From NCBI GenBank assembly GCA_016866215.1, contig VGNE01000020.1, forward strand, positions 1 through 59,135: a stretch of 59,135 nucleotides of DNA. The letters are read 5' to 3'. Positions 25,668 through 33,140 of this stretch are shown here, in pieces. Made by a program: the position numbers and the translations under genes. Position 1 is the stretch's first letter, and each line of letters starts with the position of its first letter. This stretch comes from Chloroflexota bacterium (lineage in GTDB: Bacteria > Chloroflexota > Anaerolineae > Anaerolineales > Villigracilaceae). The notes under the pieces are model-generated. The model saw only the letters and a list, made by a program, of their open reading frames with translations, was not told where the DNA came from and did not search any database.

Positions 25668-25680
25668 AGCGTGATGAATA

Positions 25681-26451
25681 TTACTCGGCTTCTTCGATAA
25701 ACGTGCCATGCCAGGTGTGTAGGAAGATCTGTCCGCTGTAACCATTGACGCTCAACATGCCGATGATCTGGCCGTCCTTCTCGAAGTCGAGGGTGTAGTA
25801 GCCGTAGAATTGCATGGGATCAGTTGCGGCGGTTGCGCCCGCGTAATTGCTATTGAGATACTTCTGGGCATATTCCACAGCCTGTTCAGAAGTGACGATC
25901 ATTTCAGCAGAGACCTTCGTGGATGGTGTAGTTTGATAATTCCAACCGCCCATCATGCCGTTGCCGCCCATCATTCCTCCGTGATTCAGACCGCCATACT
26001 TGAGATTCCACATCATGTTGGGGCCATATTCAGGGTATGCGATCTGCGAAACGGGGTCCACCAGCAATTCGAACGCGCCCAGGCCCGTCTCACTTTCCTT
26101 GACGATGACGTAGGCATGGTTGTCGAAGATCATGACTTCGCCCGTCTCCAGTCCTTGAATGTTAAGAGACTGAATGTATTTCTCTGCCGCGCCCTTGGCC
26201 TGGTCAACGGTCAGGGGTTTGACGTTGGAGTTGGTTCCGTTGTTCCAGCCGTATCCGCCCATCATGCCGTAACCACCGTTACGGTTCATCATGCCAGGGC
26301 CATACGCTTGGTTATTGTTCCAGCTGTTTCTAAACATCATGGAAGGGCCATACGCATTCGCACGAGCATACATGCTTCCAGCGAAAAAGACGCCGCCTGC
26401 CAGCACAAGAACTGCGATAACGATCAGGATCGTGCTTAAAGTTTTGTTCAT
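25681..26451 (-). CDS. Secreted Met/Gly-rich protein with PepSY-like repeats
   Basis: 256 aa. An N-terminal signal or anchor helix (about 5-26) is followed by a low-complexity Asn/Gly/Met segment (YGPGMMNRNGGYGMMGGYGW). Two PepSY-like units follow: VDQAKGAAEKYIQSLNI and then VTSEQAVEYAQKYLNSNY. A second Met/Gly stretch (GGMMGGNGMMGGW) lies between them. A clean AGGAGA ribosome-binding site precedes the start. The Met clusters match those of the nearby kinase loop, suggesting both contact the same soft metal. PepSY domains are otherwise linked to protease inhibition or envelope metal proteins. Confidence 0.82.
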   Translation of the reverse strand: MNKTLSTILIVIAVLVLAGGVFFAGSMYARANAYGPSMMFRNSWNNNQAYGPGMMNRNGGYGMMGGYGWNNGTNSNVKPLTVDQAKGAAEKYIQSLNIQGLETGEVMIFDNHAYVIVKESETGLGAFELLVDPVSQIAYPEYGPNMMWNLKYGGLNHGGMMGGNGMMGGWNYQTTPSTKVSAEMIVTSEQAVEYAQKYLNSNYAGATAATDPMQFYGYYTLDFEKDGQIIGMLSVNGYSGQIFLHTWHGTFIEEAE

Positions 26452-26595
26452 GGATTATCTCCTATTATTTGCGATTCACACGTTTGTATGTCGTTTTATG
26501 ACGCTAGTATAGGATTCTCCATTGAAGAAGGTGTGAAGCGACTATAAAGATATGGTAAAGGTTATTTTGGGGAAGATAAACATATTGCGGTTGAT

Positions 26596-26796
26596 ATGGA
26601 TATCCATCATGGCGAGCCATGTGTCAATGGCACACGTATCCCTGTTTCAATGATCGTCGGAAGTGCAGCAGATGGAATGACCTTCGATGAAATTTTGGAT
26701 GCATATCCTCAATTGAAAAAGGAATCCATTCAAGCAGCATTGGCGTATGCAGCTGACATTGTCCGTCATGATGTTTTCCTGCCACTTGCGGGATAA
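26596..26796 (+). CDS. DUF433 protein (VapB45-like antitoxin), orphan
   Basis: 66 aa from the ATG. It has the DUF433 core: GEPCVNGTRIPVSMIVG, then FDEILDAYPQLKKESIQAAL. Members are antitoxins of DUF5615/PIN-type toxins. The family usually has a few more N-terminal residues, and these are encoded in frame upstream (HIAVD). No ATG, GTG or TTG is available there, but an ATT at 26584 follows GGGGAAG with good spacing, so a rare start is possible. No toxin gene follows. Confidence 0.75.
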   Translation: MDIHHGEPCVNGTRIPVSMIVGSAADGMTFDEILDAYPQLKKESIQAALAYAADIVRHDVFLPLAG

Positions 26797-26844
26797 ACCA
26801 TGTCATGAGGTCGGAGGTAGGTGGTCGTCCTCTGACGCCTATTA

Positions 26845-26891
26845 CCATAAGCCGCATGTTTAGCAAAATTGGCTAAACATGCGGCTTATGG
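26845..26891. terminator. Perfect 20-bp stem-loop between DUF433 gene and tRNA-Val
   Basis: Arms 26845-26864 and 26872-26891 are exact reverse complements with a 7-nt loop (AAAATTG). It lies 11 bp from the 3' end of the tRNA (minus strand) and downstream of the DUF433 gene (plus), so it may end both transcripts, though there is no strong T tract. A small mobile palindrome is an alternative. Confidence 0.6.
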
Positions 26892-26901
26892 TGAGCTTTT
26901 G

Positions 26902-26975
26902 TGGGCGCGGGGGGACTCGAACCCTCGACCTCATGTGTGTGATACATGCACTCTAACCAGCTGAGCTACGCGCCC
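26902..26975 (-). tRNA. tRNA-Val (anticodon CAC)
   Basis: The minus strand folds as a cloverleaf: acceptor GGGCGCG/CGCGCCC, D stem GCTC/GAGT, anticodon stem CATGT/ACATG with loop ATCACAC (anticodon CAC), and T arm with TTCGAGT. The T stem has one A-C mismatch (GAGGG against CCCCC). CCA is not encoded. The discriminator base is A. Confidence 0.93.
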
Positions 26976-27022
26976 GGGGAAGCAATTGAGATTATAGTAT
27001 AGGCTTTTTGCTTTGGCAAGTA

Positions 27023-28237
27023 TTATGGCGGGGGAAGATAACTCCAGGGGTTGACCTTCGAGCCGGCCATCAATTCAAAATGCAAGTGCGCGCCGGAAGA
27101 ACGACCTGTGGAACCGATTGCCCCAATGCCTTCACCCTGTCCAACGCTTTGCCCACATCCGCGATAGACGGCGCTTAAGTGGGCGTATAAAGATTGAAAG
27201 CCATTGCCATGATCGATCATGATCATATTACCATAGCCGTAGTCGTTCCAGCCTGAATACACCACTACGCCCGCGTCCGCTGCATAAACGCCTTCGCCTT
27301 CATTGCCTGCAAAATCAACCCCATAGTGATTTGTCTCTGGAGAGAAATCGAAACCTGATAGATAACGCTTGTTGGTGGGGTAGACGTAAGTTCCGTATCC
27401 TACAGCGCCGCCGCTGACCGGGTCGCAGGCGCCCGCTCCCATTACGCGCGCAGAGGCGGGGTTTTCGCGCGTCACACCCAGCGGTGCGCTCCAGCTTACG
27501 AATTCCCTTTTTCCATTGGGGATGATCAACCAGGTGCCATTCTTAATATTTGCATTGTTATAGTCGCCAATTGTGTTCGGGTCAATATGGTTGCCTGGGT
27601 ATTCGATAATGTCTGCGGCTGTCACACCGTAGAATTCAGCCCAACTTCCGAATGTAAGCCCGCCGAGCCATTCCCAGTACACGCCATCCACAGGCAGGAT
27701 GTTCAATTCCTGAGAGGGTCTCAGCGAGTGCGGGTTATCCTGCAAAATATTGTAATTGCCCCATAAAATGGTTTGTGGTTCAAGCCCAAATTTTTCAGCA
27801 ATGCCAAAGACCGTGTCGCCTTCCTGCACGGTATAGATGGTTATTTCCTGCCGCGGGCGGGAGGGGACATTGGTATGGATTTGCGCGGAGCGCGAGATGC
27901 CGTCAACGATGGGAACATCCAGAGCAGGGATCAAGCCTATATCCACAACGGCGGTCGCGGCGGGACCTGAGTCCTGTGCCGTATTTTCGGTTAGTGGGCT
28001 CTGCGCTTGACCATAAAAAGCCTGCACAAGCAAAACCACAAGGATAATTGCAAGGATCGAGAACAGGTTGGTCCCGATCCGCAAAAGGGACTCGCCGAGT
28101 CCCATGCCCACCAGGTTATCCATCCAGCGCGTAAAAGAACTGCGCTGCCGGAATGGTATATCTGTCGTTTTTTCCCGATCTTTGCTTTCAGGGTTTGGAG
28201 CGTCTTCTTTAAAATCGTTTTGCATGGTTTTCATCAT
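27023..28237 (-). CDS. Membrane-anchored LysM / M23 peptidase
   Basis: 404 aa. A cytoplasmic N-terminus of about 55 residues is followed by a helix (about 57-75), LysM (ITIYTVQEGDTVFGIAEKFG, continuing to ILWGNYN), a second LysM-like region and an M23 domain. The zinc ligands and active site are in NHYGVDFAG, DHGNGFQSLYAHLS and SSGAHLHFELM. All canonical residues are present, unlike in the paralog at 20192. It probably trims peptidoglycan. It is followed 50 bp upstream on the map by an MFS gene in the same direction. Confidence 0.92.
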   Translation of the reverse strand: MMKTMQNDFKEDAPNPESKDREKTTDIPFRQRSSFTRWMDNLVGMGLGESLLRIGTNLFSILAIILVVLLVQAFYGQAQSPLTENTAQDSGPAATAVVDIGLIPALDVPIVDGISRSAQIHTNVPSRPRQEITIYTVQEGDTVFGIAEKFGLEPQTILWGNYNILQDNPHSLRPSQELNILPVDGVYWEWLGGLTFGSWAEFYGVTAADIIEYPGNHIDPNTIGDYNNANIKNGTWLIIPNGKREFVSWSAPLGVTRENPASARVMGAGACDPVSGGAVGYGTYVYPTNKRYLSGFDFSPETNHYGVDFAGNEGEGVYAADAGVVVYSGWNDYGYGNMIMIDHGNGFQSLYAHLSAVYRGCGQSVGQGEGIGAIGSTGRSSGAHLHFELMAGSKVNPWSYLPPP

Positions 28238-28288
28238 AACATGGGCAAAAAATCAGAGTCAAGGAGGCGGATAAACACTTATTTTGCC

Positions 28289-29560
28289 TTAATCAGGAGA
28301 TCGGAAAAACAGGCGCACAAATACAATTCCAAGCAGGCAAGTCACACCGCCTGTTAGGATGGCGGTTTGAACGCTCCAGGTCTGTGCGATCCAGCCGATC
28401 ATAATGCTCCCAAAAGGCGCCACGCCCTGCAATGCCCAGAAATAGATGCTGAACACACGTCCGCGCAATTCATTCGGCACAAGCATTTGGATCGTGATGT
28501 TCATGCTGATCAATTGCGCCACTGTGCCCCAGCCAATACATGCCAGCAAAACCAACGCAACAGGGGTGTTCATGGTCATGCCAAGCATAATGACTGGAAA
28601 AATAAAAGCGATTTGCCCCCACAATAAGATTTTGTTTTTATTTGTAGAACTAAGATAAGCCATCATGAAAGCGGCGATCACGGCGCCTACACCTTGTGCC
28701 GTGTAGAAACTGCTGGTGCGGGCAGCGATCAGCGCTTCCGTATCGAAAGCGGTCTTTAATACATCGCGCGCGAGAGCAGGGATTTGCTGAAGCAGTGGAA
28801 TACCGAAAAACCCCAACAATGCAGACATGAGAACAGCAGATAGGACGACTGCATCCTGACGGATGTAGCGAAGTCCCTCTTTGAATTCGCTGCTCATGTT
28901 TTGTTGTTTATAGGCTTCATCCTCGAGACTTCGACTGCGCTCAGCCCGGGCCTTGAAACTGGTGCGCGCAAAGAACAGACCGATGATCACGAACACAAAA
29001 CTAACCCCATTTGCCAGAAAGACACTCCCCTCGCTTCCTGTTGAGGCGATCAGCCATGCCGCCCCAAGCGGACCTAGCACCCGTCCCAGATTGAATGCGG
29101 TGGTTTGCAGGGCAATTGCGCTGGGTAGTGACTCCCGCCCCGCCAGTTCGATCAGCATGGCCTGACGCGCAGTCACCTCTACTGCCACGGCGGAACCATA
29201 GAAGAAAGCCAATGTAACCACGTGCCAAATTTGAATTTGACCTGTAAAAGTGAGGAATGCCAGCCCAAACCCCTGAATGGACATTATGGCTTGAAATAAG
29301 ATCACGGTTTTACGTTTGTCCCAGCGCTCCACCAGCACGCCGGCCGGCAATGCAAATAACAAGGTGGGCAGGGTGTTTGCGAATCCGATCAGTCCCAAAT
29401 CCAGCGGGCGGCCTGAAATGCGATAGGCCAGGTAAGGCAGGGCTGTTGCCTGCATCCAGGTGCCGATGACGGAGATGAATTGACCGATCAGGAACAGGAC
29501 ATAATCACGTGAGGCGAGCGCCGGGAAGCGGCTGATCAGCCAGTTTTTCAGGGTTTGCAT
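28289..29560 (-). CDS. MFS exporter (MFS_3/EntS-like)
   Basis: 423 aa with 12 predicted helices. The loop motif PAGVLVERWDKRKTVI and the opening ALASRDYVLFLIGQFISVIGTWMQ are typical of the MFS_3 group that exports siderophores or macrolides. The central cytoplasmic loop (about residues 205-222, KARAERSRSLEDEAYKQQ) is encoded by a copy of the dispersed repeat at 28921-28952, so part of this loop looks repeat-derived. The substrate is unknown. Confidence 0.9.
   Translation of the reverse strand: MQTLKNWLISRFPALASRDYVLFLIGQFISVIGTWMQATALPYLAYRISGRPLDLGLIGFANTLPTLLFALPAGVLVERWDKRKTVILFQAIMSIQGFGLAFLTFTGQIQIWHVVTLAFFYGSAVAVEVTARQAMLIELAGRESLPSAIALQTTAFNLGRVLGPLGAAWLIASTGSEGSVFLANGVSFVFVIIGLFFARTSFKARAERSRSLEDEAYKQQNMSSEFKEGLRYIRQDAVVLSAVLMSALLGFFGIPLLQQIPALARDVLKTAFDTEALIAARTSSFYTAQGVGAVIAAFMMAYLSSTNKNKILLWGQIAFIFPVIMLGMTMNTPVALVLLACIGWGTVAQLISMNITIQMLVPNELRGRVFSIYFWALQGVAPFGSIMIGWIAQTWSVQTAILTGGVTCLLGIVFVRLFFRSPD
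28921..28952. repeat. Dispersed repeat fragment inside the MFS gene
   Basis: The core CTTCGACTGCGCTCAG recurs in related form at about 38670, 41887 and 55395 (some inverted). Here it encodes part of the central loop of the MFS protein without breaking the frame. Confidence 0.6.
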
Positions 29561-29575
29561 ATTTGATTTCTGGAG

Positions 29576-29595
29576 TCCATCAGCTTGCTGATGGA
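29576..29595. repeat. Perfect 9-bp hairpin upstream of the MFS gene
   Basis: TCCATCAGC and GCTGATGGA are separated by TT. It could attenuate or end read-through from selB into the MFS gene; there is no T tract. Confidence 0.45.
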
Positions 29596-29795
29596 TAGTT
29601 TAGGAAGCAAGCTGCCTGACTCAAGAATTACCGATTAAGACAGAGGTACGACACATTCGGGACGGTCATTGCCAGGTTAGTTTACCAATGTAGAGACAGG
29701 GTATGCGGATATTTTGTCAACCGTGAGTGTAAATCGTCCGCACATATAATGCTCCTTTTGAAAAACAGTACTCCCTGCTTTAAATGTAGATCTTG

Positions 29796-29867
29796 GGACG
29801 CAGATAAACGCTGAGAACTGCAGATGAATTTTCTTGGATCAGCGAAGATCAGTTTTGATCAGCGTCC
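29796..29867. repeat. MITE-like dispersed repeat with short terminal inverted repeats
   Basis: A 72-bp unit bounded by GGACGCAGAT and ATCAGCGTCC (9 of 10 bases inverted), with internal GATCAGCGAAGATCAG direct repetition. It lies in the 362-bp gap between the MFS gene and selB. The rest of this gap shows nothing I can identify; no tRNA-Sec is present. Confidence 0.55.
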
Positions 29868-29922
29868 TGCTTGAATTTGTATGCTCGAAAAACTTTGTGG
29901 AAATGCGGCAGACAGGGCGCGC

Positions 29923-31818
29923 TTAATTTTTTAACTTCCTTGCATCGCCGTCGCGCATGGTTATGCCGATGGCATCCATATGTTCCAGTAAAGCTTGTAT
30001 GTATTTCCTGGTCGTATCGAGCATATCGCGCACTTCGGCAAGCGTGATCCGCCCTTTTTGTTGAATTGCTGTTCTGATCCTTTCAACCATTTCTTCATAA
30101 TCTTTTTTGCGAAAGATGACGTCCTGCGAGACAGGGATCAGCTCGCCCATTTCGATCAAAGCATTGATGACCTCCTCGCCGGCCTGCGCCTGACATTCCC
30201 TGACGCTGGGCGTGGCGTACGGAGTCTTCTCGAACCTTCGCATCAATTCCTCGACCTGGACCTGCTGGCTGGCCTCGAACTTGATCTCATGCCCTGTGAG
30301 GGATACCGCTGCCCTCGTGTCCGTCAATACATTCGATTCCGCGAGCTTCTTTATGGCTGTATTGAAAATACGCGCAGTGAGTTTGAGCCTGCTTTTCATT
30401 TCCTCGCGCGGAATGCCGCGCCTTAATGGAAATTGTTTGTGAAAGGTGTTGAGAATATTTTCAACGCGTCCGCGCAGTTCGTTCCAGTCAGGGAGCGCAA
30501 TCGCAAGCGAATCACTTTGTATGCCAGGGTCGCCAGCCTCCAAATGGACAAGTTGGCCGGTTTTGGTTAATTCTTTCACAGCCGCATCAGCAGTGGCCGC
30601 ATCCAATCGGGATTTGGCGACGATCTCTTTCAACGACGCAGCATGAAGGGACAAAGCCGCCTCCAACAGCACTTCGGCAGGGGAGCCTTGAGCAAGAGAT
30701 TCTAAAGATTTCAGCACACTCTTATCAAAGCGCTTGTGCCTGCCTTTGGGTTGATGATCAATCACCGCACCGCCGCCAAGGGTTTCACCGGGGGACGGAC
30801 GGCGCAGGATGTAACGATCTCCGCGCACAGTGACGAGAGGCTCACGCAGTTCAAGTTGGATCCAGCCTTCTTCGCCTGCGATGAGTTCCTCCGTGCCGAG
30901 CAGGCGTACTATTGCGATGGTCTCACTCGCGCCCGCAAAGAATTTCACCTCATCGCCATGTTTGATGGACGTGGAGGCGTCCTTGAGCAGACGAAAGCGC
31001 GCGTCAATTCTGCGTGTGGTTTGATATTGATTTGGATATGTCACCACCTTCCCGCGGCGGATCGAGCCCATATCCACCCCTGAAATATTCACTGCTGTCC
31101 GCGAACCCGGCAGGGCTTTTTCTTCTTTCTTCTTATGCGTTTGAAGCCCTCGAATTCTTCCCTTTGATCCTCCTGGCAAAATTTCCACTTCATCGCCGAT
31201 GGAAAGATGACCATCGCTGAGGGTGCCTGTTACGACGGTGCCGAATCCGCTCATGCTGAAGACGCGGTCAATTGGCAGGCGCGGACGGCCGATATCCAGA
31301 CGGGTGGGTTTTTGTTGAAGAAGAACTTGGAGACTGGAGATAAGTTTCTCGAGTCCTGTTTTATTTTTTGCAGAGACTCTGACAATTTGGGCGTCTTCGA
31401 GGACGGTGTTTCTCACGGCGGAGCGAATGTCTGTTTCCAGCAGATCAAGCCACCCTGGGTCTGAAGCGAGGTCTGTTTTTGTCAGGACGATCAATCCGGC
31501 GGGGATCTGTAATAGATCCAGAATCGCCAAATGTTCTTTTGTCTGCGGCATGACACCTTCATTAGCGGCAACGACGAGCAGCGCGGCGTCAATTCCGCTG
31601 ATGCCTGAAAGCATGTTCTCAATGAAATCGCGGTGACCGGGCACATCCACAATGCCGACTTCCTCACCGCTGGGGAGGGTGAGCCAGCCGAAACCGAGTT
31701 CGATGGTCATTTCGCGGGCTTGTTCTTCTTTGAGACGGTCGGGATGTATGCCCGTGAGCGCTTCAATTAATGTGGATTTGCCATGATCTACGTGGCCTGC
31801 AGTACCGATAACTCTCAT
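29923..31818 (-). CDS. selB: Selenocysteine-specific elongation factor SelB
   Basis: 631 aa. The GTPase domain has GHVDHGKST, a switch II DVPGHRDF and TKTD. Two beta-barrel domains follow (FSMSGFGTVVTGTLSDG region), then the C-terminal winged-helix repeats that distinguish SelB from EF-Tu (for example PLRRGIPREEMKSRL and the final KGRITLAEVRDMLDTTRKY). SelB carries Sec-tRNA to UGA codons marked by a SECIS hairpin. Its presence means the genome decodes UGA as Sec, supporting the selenoprotein candidate at 23159. selA, selD and selC are not in the window. Confidence 0.95.
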   Translation of the reverse strand: MRVIGTAGHVDHGKSTLIEALTGIHPDRLKEEQAREMTIELGFGWLTLPSGEEVGIVDVPGHRDFIENMLSGISGIDAALLVVAANEGVMPQTKEHLAILDLLQIPAGLIVLTKTDLASDPGWLDLLETDIRSAVRNTVLEDAQIVRVSAKNKTGLEKLISSLQVLLQQKPTRLDIGRPRLPIDRVFSMSGFGTVVTGTLSDGHLSIGDEVEILPGGSKGRIRGLQTHKKKEEKALPGSRTAVNISGVDMGSIRRGKVVTYPNQYQTTRRIDARFRLLKDASTSIKHGDEVKFFAGASETIAIVRLLGTEELIAGEEGWIQLELREPLVTVRGDRYILRRPSPGETLGGGAVIDHQPKGRHKRFDKSVLKSLESLAQGSPAEVLLEAALSLHAASLKEIVAKSRLDAATADAAVKELTKTGQLVHLEAGDPGIQSDSLAIALPDWNELRGRVENILNTFHKQFPLRRGIPREEMKSRLKLTARIFNTAIKKLAESNVLTDTRAAVSLTGHEIKFEASQQVQVEELMRRFEKTPYATPSVRECQAQAGEEVINALIEMGELIPVSQDVIFRKKDYEEMVERIRTAIQQKGRITLAEVRDMLDTTRKYIQALLEHMDAIGITMRDGDARKLKN

Positions 31819-31888
31819 GAGTAGTCATTTCTTTCCTCTTTCGTCTTTCTTTTGAATGAAAGAAGAAAAACGAAATATTATCTTCTTT

Positions 31889-33076
31889 TTACTTCTTCGT
31901 CTTCTTGCCATGCCCCATGATGCGTTGATAGGATGTCATCCATTCGTGCACGACATTCATCATTTCCTGCAATTGCTTTTCTGAGGTGTCTGTGGTTTGA
32001 TGCATTTGGTCTTGCAAAACCTGGGTGGCTTCGTTTAATTCAGTCAGGCGCTCTTCCGCTTTTTGAACATTCTTCCGAATATCGCGCATGGATTCTTCGG
32101 AGGAAAGGCTGTATCCCGTCCAGCGTTTTTGGTCATCTGTCTTGAAACTGACCCATTCCTGCCGCAGTCGATCTTCAGTGAGGCGCTGCATTTCTGTCAC
32201 CTCATTGATTCGTCGTTCAAGTTTTGTATTGAGTTCAAGATAGGTCTCCTGCGCCTTTTTTGCACCGCGCAGGACATCATCCAGTTTTTGAACGTGAGCA
32301 TCTATGTTTTCGGCCTCCTTTTGGAAGGCGTCGTACTTATCCCTCCATTCCTTCCAGGCACGGTTACGGTCAATCTGTTCCAGGGCTTGTTTTTCGAGAA
32401 AGGCAGTTTGTGCCTGCTTGCGTTCCAATTCGGATGCAAGCAGTTCGGTAAAGCGGTTTTCGATATGACGGATGCCGTCGGCGTTGACGGCCGATTTTTC
32501 ACGGCTATCATCAATCCGTTTGCGGAGAGAGGTCATTTCACCTTGGATGTCTGCAATCCGTTTCAGGTCGTTTTTGCGGGCTTCTTCAGATGCTTTAATG
32601 GCAAGTTGAACATCTTCGTTGGAACGTGTGGCTTCTTCAATCCGTGTTTTAAGGTCGTTTACATTGTTTAAGACACGCTGTATTTCATCAGTTCGTTCTT
32701 TGTTATTTTTTTTTATTTCAGTCAAATTAACGCTGGTTTTAAGTTGAGTGACAACCTGGTTAATGTCACTTAATTCCGCCTGCACCTTTTTTGCAGAAAG
32801 GAGTTCCCTGCGCGCGTACGCTTTATCGTTTTCCTTGAGAAGTTTGACAAAATCGGTGCGTTGTTTTGTTAACAGTGCTTCGAACTGTTCTGAGCGTTTT
32901 GCGGCGGGGGCAATCTCTGTAACTTGCTTGCTGAGCGTTTTGAGCTGCCCGGAGAGGGCCTTGACCGATGTTTCAAATGAAGTCAAGCGTTCGCTCAGGA
33001 TAGAGAGCGAGTCTTTGCTGGTGCGTTGTTGTTTTTCCAGCCAATCAAGACGATTGACGATTTGTTCGAATTCCAT
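31889..33076 (-). CDS. Long coiled-coil protein of unknown function
   Basis: 395 aa, nearly all charged heptad-rich helix with no signal peptide or membrane segment. Examples are RLDWLEKQQRTSKDSLSILS at the start and repeated RI/L-EE patterns throughout. The C-terminus is lysine-rich (GKKTKK). It lies between the complex I-like genes and selB on the same strand, with gaps of 64 and 70 bp. It could be a cytoplasmic scaffold; nothing more can be said from sequence. Confidence 0.75.
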   Translation of the reverse strand: MEFEQIVNRLDWLEKQQRTSKDSLSILSERLTSFETSVKALSGQLKTLSKQVTEIAPAAKRSEQFEALLTKQRTDFVKLLKENDKAYARRELLSAKKVQAELSDINQVVTQLKTSVNLTEIKKNNKERTDEIQRVLNNVNDLKTRIEEATRSNEDVQLAIKASEEARKNDLKRIADIQGEMTSLRKRIDDSREKSAVNADGIRHIENRFTELLASELERKQAQTAFLEKQALEQIDRNRAWKEWRDKYDAFQKEAENIDAHVQKLDDVLRGAKKAQETYLELNTKLERRINEVTEMQRLTEDRLRQEWVSFKTDDQKRWTGYSLSSEESMRDIRKNVQKAEERLTELNEATQVLQDQMHQTTDTSEKQLQEMMNVVHEWMTSYQRIMGHGKKTKK

Positions 33077-33140
33077 GTTGCTCTCCGATAATTATTTGGG
33101 AATTAAGTGAATTAAATTATAGCACGCTCGCATAAGATGT

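Noticed and set aside
29561-29922. tRNA-Sec next to selB
   Set aside because: No long acceptor or variable arm and no TTCGA-type T loop could be found; the gap holds a hairpin and a MITE-like unit.
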